The position numbers and the translations under genes were made by a program. Shown piece by piece: positions 44,313 through 54,067 of a stretch of 64,000 bases of DNA. The stretch is taken from positions 209,624 to 273,623 of the forward strand of contig CAMIVY010000001.1 of the NCBI GenBank assembly GCA_946402275.1. The letters are read 5' to 3'. The notes under the pieces were generated by a model. That model worked only from the letters and a program-made list of their open reading frames with translations. It had not been told where the DNA came from and did no database searches. Origin of the DNA: an uncultured Prevotella sp. (GTDB lineage Bacteria; Bacteroidota; Bacteroidia; Bacteroidales; Bacteroidaceae). How positions within the stretch are numbered: the stretch's first letter is position 1; every line of letters starts with the position of its first letter.

Positions 44313-45586
44313 AAGACGATTGTTTGAGCGCGGTCAGGACCGATACTGATAATCTTGATCGGGGTCTCAAGTTCCTTCTCAAGGAAGGCGATGTAATCGC
44401 TGAACTGCTTCGGGAACTGGGACTCGGCGGTGAACTGCGTCATGTCGGTCTTCCAGCCGGGGAGTTCCTCATAGACCGGTTCGATGCCCTCTTCGATGTT
44501 ATAGGGGAAGTCGCGGGTGAGCTCGCCATGTACCTTATAGGCGGTGCACGCCTTGATGGTGTCGAAGCCGTCGAGGACATCGGACTTCATCATGATGAGC
44601 TGGGTGACGCCATTGACCATGATGCTATAGCGCAGGGCGACCAGGTCGATCCAGCCACAGCGACGCTCACGACCAGTGACAGCCCCATACTCATGACCGA
44701 GGTCACGGATGAGCTTGCCGGTCTCGTCGAACAGCTCGGTGGGGAAAGGACCGGCACCGACACGGGTACAGTAGGCCTTCATGATGCCATAGACCTCGCC
44801 AATCTTGTTGGGACCGATGCCCAGACCGGTGCAGGCACCTGCACAGATGGTATTGCTGGAGGTGACAAAGGGATAGGAACCGAAATCGACATCGAGCATG
44901 GTACCCTGAGCACCCTCGCACAGGATGGACTTGCCGGCACGCAGGGCCTTGTTGATCTCGTGCTCGGAATCGACCAGGTGGAACTGGCGCAGGTAGTCAA
45001 TGCCCTGGAGCCATTTCTGCTCGACCTTTTCAAACTCTACACTCTCCACTCTAAACTCTAAACTCTTAAGAATAGCCATATGGCGAGCCTTATGAGCAGC
45101 ATATTTCTGTTCGAAGTTGTCGAGGATATCACCCACACGGAGTCCATTGCGAGAAACCTTGTCGGTATAGGTGGGACCAATGCCCTTGCCAGTGGTGCCT
45201 ACCTTGTCCTTACCCTTCTGGGCCTCATAAGCAGCATCGAGCAAGCGGTGGGTGGGCATGATGAGATGGGCTTTCTTGGAGATATGCAGACGGTCCTTCA
45301 ACGCATGACCGCTGGCCTCCAAAGCCTGGGCTTCCTCCATGAACAGGTCGGGAGCCAGTACAACACCATTGCCTATGATGTTCGTCTTGTCTCCCTGGAA
45401 AATACCGGAGGGAATGGAGCGAAGAACATATTTCTGACCTTCGAACTCCAGCGTATGACCGGCATTAGGACCGCCCTGGAAACGAGCCACCACATCATAC
45501 TGAGGGGTGAGCACATCAACTACCTTACCTTTTCCTTCATCACCCCACTGCAAACCCAGCAGGACATCAACTTTTCCTTGATTCAT
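44297..45586 (-). CDS. purA: adenylosuccinate synthetase
   Basis: 429 residues. Starts VDVLLGLQWGDEGKGKVVDV (GTP loop), then GPNAGHT, TGKGIGPTYTDKVSRNGLRV and EGAQGTMLDVDFGSYPFVT. Catalyses the first committed step from IMP to AMP. Two oddities: SLEFRVESVEF (about residues 174-184) comes from heptamer repeats, and the last residues SPLS plus stop come from the palindromic element at 44189-44312. The family normally ends soon after the GP.R.QTI motif, so the tail is probably harmless. Confidence 0.96.
   Translation of the reverse strand: MNQGKVDVLLGLQWGDEGKGKVVDVLTPQYDVVARFQGGPNAGHTLEFEGQKYVLRSIPSGIFQGDKTNIIGNGVVLAPDLFMEEAQALEASGHALKDRLHISKKAHLIMPTHRLLDAAYEAQKGKDKVGTTGKGIGPTYTDKVSRNGLRVGDILDNFEQKYAAHKARHMAILKSLEFRVESVEFEKVEQKWLQGIDYLRQFHLVDSEHEINKALRAGKSILCEGAQGTMLDVDFGSYPFVTSSNTICAGACTGLGIGPNKIGEVYGIMKAYCTRVGAGPFPTELFDETGKLIRDLGHEYGAVTGRERRCGWIDLVALRYSIMVNGVTQLIMMKSDVLDGFDTIKACTAYKVHGELTRDFPYNIEEGIEPVYEELPGWKTDMTQFTAESQFPKQFSDYIAFLEKELETPIKIISIGPDRAQTIVLSPLS
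45033..45066. repeat. TTAGAGT-type heptamers inside purA
   Basis: On the coding strand four period-7 units (AGAGTTT, AGAGTTT, AGAGTGG, AGAGTGT) followed by AGAGTTT encode SLEFRVESVEF. The region lies between conserved MAILKS and KWLQGIDYL. Confidence 0.8.
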
Positions 45587-46082
45587 TTTCTTTATCTTTT
45601 TGGTTCTTTTTCATATTCTCCATACGCGCCATACGGGTCATCTTGGCCTGACAACTACTGCAGACACCGTAGATATAGAGCGCGAAGCCGTCTTTATGGA
45701 AGCGCTTGGTACGCAGTGACCGGACGGCATCATCTACAGGCTGGAACTTCACTTCTGTCACCCTGCCACACATGGTACACACCTGATGGCAATGGCTACC
45801 GTTGTTATAACATGCCTCGTAGCGCGTGGTGGTCTGGATATGGTGACGAATCACCAGACGCAACTCCACGAAGAGCTTTAACGTGTTGTAAAGAGTGGCT
45901 CTGCTGACTGGGAAGTTGTAGTCGCCAACCAACTTGTCGCCCAACTCTTCTAACGTGAAATGGCCCTCCATTTCATACACCGCATCGAGGATGGTGTAAC
46001 GCTCCGGGGTCTTCCTATACTTGTTAAGTTCTAAGTAATGGGTCAGTATATTCTTGACCGTTTCTTTGACACTTTCTCTCAT
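45567..46082 (-). CDS. Fur-family transcriptional regulator
   Basis: 171 residues. N-terminal winged helix (RKTPERYTILDAVYEMEGHF, then FPVSRATLYNTLKLFVELRL) and metal sites NGSHCHQVCTMCGRVTEV and GVCSSCQAKM. Fur/PerR/Zur member; the metal cannot be told. Its stop overlaps the purA start by 20 bp. The C-terminal 20 residues are a low-complexity charged tail (ENMKKNQKDKENESRKS). A TACTTTTG -7 element lies about 30 bp upstream. Confidence 0.93.
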   Translation of the reverse strand: MRESVKETVKNILTHYLELNKYRKTPERYTILDAVYEMEGHFTLEELGDKLVGDYNFPVSRATLYNTLKLFVELRLVIRHHIQTTTRYEACYNNGSHCHQVCTMCGRVTEVKFQPVDDAVRSLRTKRFHKDGFALYIYGVCSSCQAKMTRMARMENMKKNQKDKENESRKS

Positions 46083-46152
46083 CTTATGTGGTTAAACTGG
46101 TTAAAAACCGCACAAAAGTACAAAGAATTTGGCAGAAACAGGCAAGAATTCT

Positions 46153-46836
46153 TTAAAAAATGTCTAAATGAATGGATTTTGTCGCATTTTTTGCCAATCG
46201 CTCATAGAGAATACCCAATTCTGCGAAGCGCTGAAGACTCTGCATCGCTGCCTTACGGACAGCAGGGAAGGGGCCTTGGAGGGCACACAGCGCCTGGTCG
46301 AGGAATTCGTTGATGCCCCGCTCGTTGGGTTCCTGTCTGTTCATAAACAGACGGGTGAGGATATGGAAGCCGCAGAGCTGGTCGTACTCCTTGTCGGAGG
46401 CTATCCACTGGTAGGCCTTCTCGGGGGCGTACGGGAGGTACTGGTAGAGGTTAAAAGCCAGCTGTTCCGCAATCTCCTGGGAGGGTATCTGCTCCTGCCA
46501 TATATCCACCACCTCAGGAAGTATCTCGTCGGGGGGCATCAGCATGGAAGCCAATATCTTACACTCACGAACGTTCTCTTTATAAAGAGCAATGGAGAGG
46601 GTGTAGAGCGGGGAGTTGTTGGTAGGCGCGGATGGACACGGATGGACACGGGCTTCTGCGGTGATGAGGGATTTGATCTCATTGGCCTTGGCTTGTAAAC
46701 GGGGAATGGTGGCTCCCCAATTGAGGTGGTAGTCTAGGCCCTTGTCGCGCATGGATTGCGCTACTGCACCGTCCATCATCAAGCGGAAGGACTGCTTAAT
46801 CTCCTTAACCTTAGAGTGTACCGTATTCTGATCCAT
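46153..46836 (-). CDS. AlkD-like DNA alkylation repair protein with in-frame repeat insertion
   Basis: 227 residues, HEAT-like helical repeats. GLDYHLNWGATIPRLQAKAN and VRECKILASMLMPPDEIL are typical of the small Bacteroidales AlkD relatives. Between them ARVHPCPSAPTNNSP (about residues 63-77) is encoded by the CACGGATGGA repeat at 46624-46652. The start overlaps the M49 peptidase stop by 26 bp, so it is in the same operon. Confidence 0.8.
   Translation of the reverse strand: MDQNTVHSKVKEIKQSFRLMMDGAVAQSMRDKGLDYHLNWGATIPRLQAKANEIKSLITAEARVHPCPSAPTNNSPLYTLSIALYKENVRECKILASMLMPPDEILPEVVDIWQEQIPSQEIAEQLAFNLYQYLPYAPEKAYQWIASDKEYDQLCGFHILTRLFMNRQEPNERGINEFLDQALCALQGPFPAVRKAAMQSLQRFAELGILYERLAKNATKSIHLDIF
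46624..46652. repeat. CACGGATGGA repeat inside the AlkD-like gene
   Basis: GGCGCGGATGGACACGGATG followed by GACACGGGC. Same orientation and reading frame relative to the gene as in hisS, giving RVHPCPSAPTNN. Confidence 0.9.
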
Positions 46837-48757
46837 AGCGAAGCATTTGGTGGGTATAGGACTCGGAATAGTTCACCTGGATGTCGCAGATGTCACCATG
46901 CTCATCGAGGACAGGGAGGAGCCAGGGATTGATGAAGCCCTTGTAAGGAGCGAGGTTCAACCGCTGGTAACGAGCAAGCACCTCCGCATGGAGCTGAGGA
47001 TCGACAGCAACGGCATAGGTCTCTACCAATTGGCGTGCTGCATCGTAATCTCCTTCACTCTTAATACGCTGAATCTCAGCAAGAAGTGTTGCAAACAATG
47101 AACGAAGTCTTGAATAGTCGCTCACTTGCACATAGGTCTTGCCTGCACGCTGGACAAGCTGGATGACACCCCCACCCTGCGCATAGCACCAATGGGCTAT
47201 GAGCGCACGGTTACGCATGTGTGCCTCCTCTATCTGATGACCGGGTTGGATACGTACCAGTTGTGTCATCAGACCATTCATGATATAGGAATAATACTGT
47301 GCCTTGTACGCCTCGCCATCGGGAAGGAGTCCCAGCTCCACCAGTTTCGGGTCAGCCATATAATACAAGCCAAAGAGGTCGGCACGCGCCTCCTCTATGG
47401 TATTACCATAGGCCTTGAGAGCATCAGGGTCCGTACCTGGCAGGAGTTGGCCGGAGCCATGTCCCAGACATTCATGTAAATCGGTATGCAGGTCGTCACA
47501 GCGGTCACCATATTTCCCGATGAGTGCCAGCGTTTCCGGATCGATGACAAACTCCTCCTTGAAGCCAGAGCCCTGAGCTGCCTTGTTATAGGCATCAGTG
47601 ATATTGGAGATGGTGATGCTCTTGGAGCCGTGCTGTGCACGTATCCAGTCTGCATTAGGCAGGTTGATGCCAATGGCCGTAGAGGGATATTCATCGCCTC
47701 CCAACATGGCGGCACAGATGGCATTGGCCACTACCCCCTTGACTTTCGGTTTACGGAAACGCGGGTCAACAGGGGAATGGTCCTCGAACCACTGGGCATG
47801 ATTCGAGATGGTCTGGGTGCGCTTGGTAGCCTCCAGGTCCTTATATTCTACGATACCCTCCCAAGAGCCCTTCAGCCCCAAGGGGTCGCCATAGACTTCA
47901 ATAAACCCATTGACAAAGTCGATGCGCCCCTCGTGTTCGTTGACCCATGAGATGCAATAATCGTTGAAGATACGCAAATCACCGGTCTGGTAATAGTCTA
48001 TCAGCAGCTGGATGGTATGTGCCTGGTGGTCGTTCTCCGCTACTGTCTTGGCTTTCTCCAGCCAATAGACGATAGGACGGATGGCTTTGGCATAGCGACC
48101 GGAGGCTGACCACACCTCTTCGCAGACCACACCATCGCGCTTGACGAGGGTGGTGTTCAGACCGTATGAAATCGGGGCGGGATTGTCCTTGTCAGCCGCT
48201 TTCTGACAAGCATAGAACTGTTCTGCCTCCTGCTGGGTAACTCCCTCATAGAAATGGCAGGAGGAGGTCTGTATCAAGTCTTCCCCATCCGCTTTGTTGA
48301 CACGTTTGGGGAGTACGGTAGGATCGAAAATAACGGGGAATAGCTCACGGCAAAGGGCTTCGAGGGTCTCACCCGCCCTCAAGGGAAGGCGTGAGGCATC
48401 GACCTGCTGGATGCACTGACGTAAAAAGGATTCACTGAAACCGGGCTGGAATTTCTCCGAGCCATAGTGATGATGGATGCCATTGGAGAACCAGATGCGC
48501 TTCAGATAGGTCTCCAAGGCCTGGAAGTCAGGGGTGTCGTGCGGGATGGTGAAGTCTGTATAGATAGCCTCCAACAGCTTACGGATGCGGAGGTTATAAC
48601 GGCCAAACTGATCGAAAGTGATGTCACGCCCATAAAGGGTGGCCTGTGAGAGGTAATAGACCAGTTGCTTCTGACATAAAGATAATTGCTCAAATCCGTT
48701 CAGGCGGTATCTGAGCAATTGGATGTCAGCGAAACGCTCTTCAACATAGTTCATCAT
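46811..48757 (-). CDS. M49-family dipeptidyl peptidase III-like metallopeptidase
   Basis: About 648 residues (a second Met follows the first). Zinc motif DLHECLGHGSGQLL (HExxGH) near residue 428 and EEARADLFGLYY (second motif with the third zinc ligand) about 28 residues later are diagnostic of M49. No signal peptide, so cytoplasmic. Removes dipeptides from N-termini of oligopeptides. 4 bp after the AraC-type gene. Confidence 0.9.
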   Translation of the reverse strand: MMNYVEERFADIQLLRYRLNGFEQLSLCQKQLVYYLSQATLYGRDITFDQFGRYNLRIRKLLEAIYTDFTIPHDTPDFQALETYLKRIWFSNGIHHHYGSEKFQPGFSESFLRQCIQQVDASRLPLRAGETLEALCRELFPVIFDPTVLPKRVNKADGEDLIQTSSCHFYEGVTQQEAEQFYACQKAADKDNPAPISYGLNTTLVKRDGVVCEEVWSASGRYAKAIRPIVYWLEKAKTVAENDHQAHTIQLLIDYYQTGDLRIFNDYCISWVNEHEGRIDFVNGFIEVYGDPLGLKGSWEGIVEYKDLEATKRTQTISNHAQWFEDHSPVDPRFRKPKVKGVVANAICAAMLGGDEYPSTAIGINLPNADWIRAQHGSKSITISNITDAYNKAAQGSGFKEEFVIDPETLALIGKYGDRCDDLHTDLHECLGHGSGQLLPGTDPDALKAYGNTIEEARADLFGLYYMADPKLVELGLLPDGEAYKAQYYSYIMNGLMTQLVRIQPGHQIEEAHMRNRALIAHWCYAQGGGVIQLVQRAGKTYVQVSDYSRLRSLFATLLAEIQRIKSEGDYDAARQLVETYAVAVDPQLHAEVLARYQRLNLAPYKGFINPWLLPVLDEHGDICDIQVNYSESYTHQMLRYGSEYGTL

Positions 48758-48761
48758 GTGA

Positions 48762-49214
48762 CTAGCGCTTCTTTTCCGTCTTTACCTTCTCAGAGGGATG
48801 CTGGGCAAGGTGCTTCAAACGATAATCACGCGGAGTCATGCTCATGATTTTGTAGAAAGAAGCATAGAACGACTGACGGTTGGCAAAGCCTACCATGTCG
48901 CTCACCTCTTCCATGCGGAGGTCCTGATACCTGCGGTCCACCAGGATAGCCATGGCTTCCTCAATCCTGAACTTGTTGACGAAAGAAGTGTAGTTCATGT
49001 GGAAGCGGACATTCACCACTGCAGAGATGTAACGCGTGTTTGTTCCTAAATCTTCGGCAAGTTTTTTGGCTGAATAATCCTTATCCTTATACTTCTTTTG
49101 CATGACGATGATGTTTAGAATCTTCTCCTTCATCTCGTCCATCAACCTAGGGTTCACCAGACTTCTGTAAGCCGCCTCTTTTTCCTTCTTTTCTGTAATG
49201 TTGTATTTGGCCAT
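48762..49214 (-). CDS. AraC-family transcriptional regulator (HTH only)
   Basis: 150 residues. Two HTH motifs of the AraC/XylS domain: YSAKKLAEDLGTNTRYISAV and MEEVSDMVGFANRQSFYASF, ending MTPRDYRLKH. Only a short basic N-terminal region, no ligand domain. Heads the operon with the M49 and AlkD-like genes. A TAATTTTG -7 element lies upstream near 49250. Confidence 0.88.
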   Translation of the reverse strand: MAKYNITEKKEKEAAYRSLVNPRLMDEMKEKILNIIVMQKKYKDKDYSAKKLAEDLGTNTRYISAVVNVRFHMNYTSFVNKFRIEEAMAILVDRRYQDLRMEEVSDMVGFANRQSFYASFYKIMSMTPRDYRLKHLAQHPSEKVKTEKKR

Positions 49215-49321
49215 AACCCTACGAAAAATGATTAATACTATAATTTCATGGCAAAATTACAAAAAAATTCACATATCACCATGAAAAAAAATATAAAAAA
49301 TGCAAAAAAGGAGGAAATTAA

Positions 49322-50641
49322 TCACAAATCCTTCAACAAAATACTTCGGGCATCGCGCAAATAAGAACTCCGCACCTCCATGACTCTACCCCACTTTTCG
49401 CCCAGCAGAGAAGAGATGTCCAAGTCGATTTTCCACTGCCCCTGTGACTCCAGACGGTCAATCATCAGACCGAGTGTCATGCGGGAAATATCTTCAGCAG
49501 GCATAAAACGGGAGGTATCGCTTTTCTCATCGCTGGTCAGCTCTACAATAAGCCCTGCCTTCAACAGGTCGAAGATGAGGTCGTTGACAAAACGAATGGG
49601 GATGGTGGTCAGCGTTCGCAGTTCCAGGGCTGTGGGCGCTTTCTGCCCGTTGGCAAAGCGCTTACAGATATGGCTCATCAGCAAGGCGGAGAGCATCAGG
49701 CGATAGCGATGACTGACCTCACGGGTGTTGGCATCGTAATCGTAATAGTCGAGGTTCTGGTTGGTATAGCAGAGTTCTGCACCGAAGAGGCAGATGGTCC
49801 AGGAAATCTGTACCCACAACATAAACAAAGGAAGGGCTGCAAAGGACCCGTAGATAGCATTGTAGCTGGAAAGGAACATCTGGGAATGGATGTAGAATAT
49901 CTGGAGTCCCTGCATGGCGATACCTGCCAGGATGCCAGGCACCAAGGCAGCAGAAATCTTGACATGCGTATTGGGCATGAAGACATAAAGGGCAATGAAC
50001 ATTGCGGACATCAGCACATACGGCAAGAGATCTATCAGAAAGCGCAAGGTGGGCCCCAAGAGCAGGAAGTCGGGCATGGAATCCGCTATGGTAGCCATGA
50101 AAATAGAGATTCCAGAAGTCAGCACGATGATGATGGGGAACACGAAGAAGACGGCGAGATAGTCTGTAAAGGTACGGAAAATACTTCGGGGCTTGGTGAC
50201 CTGCCATATCTCATTGAAGGTATCCTCGACATTACTGACCAGCATTAGGACGGTATAGAGCATGAACAGCAAACCAACACCCAGGAAAATGCCTGACTTG
50301 GTATGCACCAGATAGCTGTTGACAAAACCGATGATGACCTCTGCCACCTGGGGCTGGGACTGGAAGGACTGACGGAACCACATCTCTATGAAGCGGTTAT
50401 AGCCAAAGCCACGGGCGATGGCGAAGACCACTGCCATGATGGGAACGATGGCCAGCAACGTCCTATAGGTCAGGGCTGCCGCCTGCTGCAAGACACGCTT
50501 GGCAGTAAAGAAACGGACGGCCAGCACCACCTTCTTGAGAATCTCCAAAAAAACGAAGCGCACGGGGGATACGTCGCCCTCGGTGATTCGCCAGAGGTCC
50601 TTTTCGAAGAAGTTGATGATATTTTGGGCACGGATGGACAC
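49322..50641 (-). CDS. YihY/BrkB-family inner-membrane protein
   Basis: 439 residues. QQAAALTYRTLLAIVPIMAV and the following six or so membrane helices define the YihY (formerly 'RNase BN') family; the C-terminal 120 residues form a cytoplasmic winged-helix-like tail. Function unknown. The start is unusual: the first codons (GTG TCC ATC CGT GCC) are the CACGGATGGA repeat, giving MSIRAQNIINFF. Homologues begin close to the INFF segment, so the repeat seems to supply the start codon. Confidence 0.88.
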   Translation of the reverse strand: MSIRAQNIINFFEKDLWRITEGDVSPVRFVFLEILKKVVLAVRFFTAKRVLQQAAALTYRTLLAIVPIMAVVFAIARGFGYNRFIEMWFRQSFQSQPQVAEVIIGFVNSYLVHTKSGIFLGVGLLFMLYTVLMLVSNVEDTFNEIWQVTKPRSIFRTFTDYLAVFFVFPIIIVLTSGISIFMATIADSMPDFLLLGPTLRFLIDLLPYVLMSAMFIALYVFMPNTHVKISAALVPGILAGIAMQGLQIFYIHSQMFLSSYNAIYGSFAALPLFMLWVQISWTICLFGAELCYTNQNLDYYDYDANTREVSHRYRLMLSALLMSHICKRFANGQKAPTALELRTLTTIPIRFVNDLIFDLLKAGLIVELTSDEKSDTSRFMPAEDISRMTLGLMIDRLESQGQWKIDLDISSLLGEKWGRVMEVRSSYLRDARSILLKDL

Positions 50642-50648
50642 GGATTTG
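50628..50648. repeat. CACGGATGGA repeat at the yihY start
   Basis: GGCACGGATGGACACGGATT overlaps the first five codons of the YihY gene. The upstream sequence to 50712 is a TTAAAAA/TTAAACA heptamer array. Confidence 0.85.
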
Positions 50649-50649
50649 T

Positions 50650-50712
50650 TAAAAATTAAAAATTAAAAAATTAAAACATTAAAAATTAAACATTAAACAT
50701 TAAAAATTAAAT
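50650..50712. repeat. TTAAAAA/TTAAACA heptamer array
   Basis: About eight degenerate period-7 units between rnpB and the YihY gene. Confidence 0.8.
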
Positions 50713-50724
50713 TTCAGAAAAAAA

Positions 50725-51137
50725 GAAAGCAGTGCCACTATAAGCCGGGTTCTGTGACTCTCCCGAAGAAGAGACGTCTGTCATTTATCTACTCTGCCTG
50801 TTACCAGACAGCTCTAGCATTCTACCCTCCATCGCATCCCGAAAGAAATCGGACGGACAACCCTCAGTCGATGGTTTACGCGAACTTGCAGCCTCCAGAA
50901 GGGACAGCCTGACGATCACCCGTCAGCTGGTAGTCTCTTACACCACCTTCTCACCCTTACTCCTCACATCCTATTATAGGACTTTCTTTGACCAAGGTCA
51001 AAGTGAGGAGCGGTCGTTCTCTTCTCCCTACACCTGCCGTCTCCGACAGCTGGCATTTTCACCAGTGGAGCGTCCTATGCTGCCCGGACTTTCCTCTCGT
51101 GCACAAGGCACCAGCGACAGACCGCAGCACTGCTTTC
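50725..51137 (-). ncRNA. rnpB: RNase P RNA
   Basis: On the minus strand it begins GAAAGCAGTGC (P1) and contains GAGAGGAAAGTCCGGGC, the universal P4 5' strand, then near the 3' end ACAGAACCCGGCTTATAG and the P1 complement GCACTGCTTTC. About 410 nt, bacterial type A-like. The promoter TAATTTTG lies at 51151-51144, and a T-run follows the 3' end as terminator. Confidence 0.95.
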
Positions 51138-51165
51138 TGCATGCAAAATTACTAAAAATTCATCA

Positions 51166-51254
51166 TTCATCATTCATTATTTGTAATTATTTTCTTCGCG
51201 GTAGCAAATTTTTCACTTTTCACTTTTCACTTTTCACTTTTTTTCGTACCTTTG
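51166..51254 (+). promoter_or_regulatory. valS promoter region with TTTTCAC heptamers
   Basis: TACCTTTG (51247-51254) is a strong -7 element 22 bp before the ATG, so the leader is short. The -33 region is replaced by five TTTTCAC units. A similar module (ATTCATC units, AATTATTTT, GGCAGCAAATTTTTC, CGTACCCTTG) recurs at 63796-63865. Confidence 0.65.
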
Positions 51255-51276
51255 TCGCCGTTTTATAATTAGGTAT

Positions 51277-54015
51277 ATGGAATTAGCAAGTAAATACGAC
51301 CCAAAAGAGGTCGAATCGAAATGGTATCAGTACTGGCTGGACAACAAACTGTTCGCCTCGAAACCTGACGGACGTCAGCCTTACACGATTGTTATCCCAC
51401 CACCCAACGTGACGGGTGTGTTACACATGGGACACATGTTAAACAACACTATTCAGGATATTTTGGTACGTCGTGCCCGCATGGAAGGCAAGAATGCCTG
51501 CTGGGTACCCGGCACAGACCATGCCTCTATCGCTACGGAAGCCAAAGTGGTCAAGAAATTGGCTGAACAGGGTATTAAGAAGCACGACCTGACACGTGAC
51601 GAGTTCCTGAAGCATGCCTGGGACTGGACGGACGAGCATGGCGGCATCATCTTGAAGCAGCTACGTCGTCTGGGAGCCAGCTGTGACTGGGACAGGACAG
51701 CGTTTACCATGGATGAGAAACGCTCAAAGAGTGTTATCAAAGTATTTGTGGATCTATACAACAAAGGACTTATCTATCGTGGACTGCGCATGGTCAACTG
51801 GGACCCCAAGGCACTGACAGCCCTCTCTACGGAGGAGGTTATCTACCGCGAGGAGAAGAGTCATCTGTATCATTTGAAATACTACGTAGCAGACCCAGAT
51901 GAAACATTAAACATTAAAAATGAAACATTAAAAGCCGAGGGCAACATTATCCACAAAGACGACAAAGGATACTATGCCGTGGTAGCTACCACGCGTCCGG
52001 AGACCATCATGGGTGATACCGCCATGTGTATCAACCCGAAAGACCCGAAGAACCAGTGGCTGAAGGGGCATCAGGTGATCGTACCCCTGGTAGGTCGTGT
52101 GATTCCTGTCATAGAAGACCGTTATGTGGATATCGAGTTTGGTACGGGATGTCTGAAGGTGACGCCCGCCCATGACACTAACGACTATATGCTGGGAAAG
52201 ACGCATAACCTGGAGACCATCGACATCTTCAACGCAGACGGAACGATATCAGAGCAGTCGCCCCTGTATGTGGGTATGGACCGCTTCGACTGTCGTAAGC
52301 AGATTGCGAAGGATCTGCAGGAGGCCGGACTGATGGAGCGCATTGAAGACTATACTAATAAGGTAGGATACTCCGAACGTAACCCAGACACCGCGATAGA
52401 GCCACGCCTCTCGCTGCAGTGGTTCCTGAAGATGAAGCACTTTGCTGACATTGCACTGCCTCCTGTTATGAATGACGAGATCAAGTTCTATCCCACGAAA
52501 TACAAGACCACCTATAAGAACTGGCTGGAGAATATCCAAGACTGGTGCATCTCGCGTCAGCTGTGGTGGGGACACCGTATTCCGGCATACTATTATCCCA
52601 TTGACAATGGACAAAGCACTATTGATAATTATGTAGTAGCTGAGAATGCGGAGAAGGCTCTAGAACTGGCTCGCGAAAAGAGTGGCAACGCTAACCTGCA
52701 AGCATCAGACCTCCGTCAGGACGAGGATGCACTGGACACGTGGTTCTCCAGTTGGCTGTGGCCTATCTCCCTGTTCGACGGCATCAACAACCCGCAGAGC
52801 GAAGAGCTGGCCTACTACTACCCCACTTCCGACCTGGTTACGGGTCCAGACATCATTTTCTTCTGGGTAGCCCGCATGATTATGGCAGGCTACGAATATG
52901 TAGGAAAGATGCCTTTCAAACACGTATATTTCACGGGTATAGTACGTGACAAGCTGGGTCGTAAGATGTCTAAGTCGCTGGGTAACTCACCAGACCCCAT
53001 CGAACTGATAGAGAAATTCGGTGCTGACGGTGTTCGCATGGGTATGATGCTCTCTGCACCGGCTGGTAACGATATTTTGTTTGACGAGAGTCTTTGTGAG
53101 CAGGGGCGTAACTTCAACAACAAGATATGGAATGCCTTCCGACTGGTAAAGGGCTGGCAGGTGGCTGATATCGAACAGACAGAGGCAAGCAAGACTGCGG
53201 TGGCATGGTTTGATGCCAAGCTGAAAGCCGTCAACGAGGACCTGCAAGACCTCTTCTCAAAATACCGTATCTCGGAAGCCCTGATGGCTGTCTATAAGCT
53301 GTTCTGGGACGAGTTCTCCAGCTGGTATCTGGAAATGGTGAAGCCGGCCTATATCGACGGACAGGCACAGCCTATAGACCGTGAGACGTATGAAGCCACA
53401 CTGCGTTTCTTCGACATCCTGCTGAAGATGCTACATCCGTTCATGCCTTTCATCACGGAAGAGCTCTGGCAGGCATTGTACGAGCGTCAAGAGGGCGAGA
53501 GTATCATGCGCGAAAGTCTCGTGCTGAACGCACTTACCACAGAAGACAAGGCTCTTGTTGACGCTATTGAGGATGTGAAGCAGATTGTCAGTGGGGTGCG
53601 CATGGTACGCAGTCAGAAGAATATCGCACCTAAGGAAGCACTCACCCTACAGGCTATCGGTACAAACCGTCATGCCTCGTACGATGCCGTCATCAGGAAG
53701 ATGGCAAACCTCAGTGCCATTGAGGTAGTGGCTGAGAAAGATGCTACGGCCAGCGCCTTTATGGTAGGTACCGACGAATTTGCTGTTCCTCTGGGTAACA
53801 TGATTGACGTGGATGCGGAGATAGAAAAGCAAGAAGCGCAACTGAAACACCTGGAGGGCTTCCTGGCTGGTGTGATGAAGAAACTCTCGAACGAGCGCTT
53901 TGTAGCGAATGCACCTGAGGCTGTAGTAGCCATGGAGCGTAAGAAGCAACACGACTCGGAAGAGAAGATTGCTGCCCTGAAGGAATCGATTGCTACGTTG
54001 AAAGCGCAGAAGTGA
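51277..54015 (+). CDS. valS: valyl-tRNA synthetase with in-frame repeat insertions
   Basis: 912 residues. HIGH-type [20 protein letters not shown]-type [12 protein letters not shown], editing-domain [17 protein letters not shown], and the C-terminal coiled coil ending [24 protein letters not shown] (about residues 209-223), just before the editing motif, is encoded by ACATTAA heptamers. [12 protein letters not shown] (about 443-454) also looks intergenic in origin. Catalytic and editing motifs are intact. Confidence 0.96.
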   Translation: MELASKYDPKEVESKWYQYWLDNKLFASKPDGRQPYTIVIPPPNVTGVLHMGHMLNNTIQDILVRRARMEGKNACWVPGTDHASIATEAKVVKKLAEQGIKKHDLTRDEFLKHAWDWTDEHGGIILKQLRRLGASCDWDRTAFTMDEKRSKSVIKVFVDLYNKGLIYRGLRMVNWDPKALTALSTEEVIYREEKSHLYHLKYYVADPDETLNIKNETLKAEGNIIHKDDKGYYAVVATTRPETIMGDTAMCINPKDPKNQWLKGHQVIVPLVGRVIPVIEDRYVDIEFGTGCLKVTPAHDTNDYMLGKTHNLETIDIFNADGTISEQSPLYVGMDRFDCRKQIAKDLQEAGLMERIEDYTNKVGYSERNPDTAIEPRLSLQWFLKMKHFADIALPPVMNDEIKFYPTKYKTTYKNWLENIQDWCISRQLWWGHRIPAYYYPIDNGQSTIDNYVVAENAEKALELAREKSGNANLQASDLRQDEDALDTWFSSWLWPISLFDGINNPQSEELAYYYPTSDLVTGPDIIFFWVARMIMAGYEYVGKMPFKHVYFTGIVRDKLGRKMSKSLGNSPDPIELIEKFGADGVRMGMMLSAPAGNDILFDESLCEQGRNFNNKIWNAFRLVKGWQVADIEQTEASKTAVAWFDAKLKAVNEDLQDLFSKYRISEALMAVYKLFWDEFSSWYLEMVKPAYIDGQAQPIDRETYEATLRFFDILLKMLHPFMPFITEELWQALYERQEGESIMRESLVLNALTTEDKALVDAIEDVKQIVSGVRMVRSQKNIAPKEALTLQAIGTNRHASYDAVIRKMANLSAIEVVAEKDATASAFMVGTDEFAVPLGNMIDVDAEIEKQEAQLKHLEGFLAGVMKKLSNERFVANAPEAVVAMERKKQHDSEEKIAALKESIATLKAQK
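51901..51934. repeat. ACATTAA-type heptamers inside valS
   Basis: GAAACATTAAACATTAAAAA followed by TGAAACATTAAAAG; period-7 units identical in kind to the array upstream of the YihY gene (50650-50712). Confidence 0.8.
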
Positions 54016-54033
54016 TAAGTGAGAAGTGATAAA

Positions 54034-54067
54034 AATAAGGTGTTCGTTTGAACACCTTATTTTTTTA
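54034..54067. terminator. bidirectional intrinsic terminator between valS and the DUF4293 gene
   Basis: Perfect 12-bp stem AATAAGGTGTTC/GAACACCTTATT with a GTTT loop, followed by T6 on the plus strand and preceded by A-rich sequence that serves the minus strand. Confidence 0.88.
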
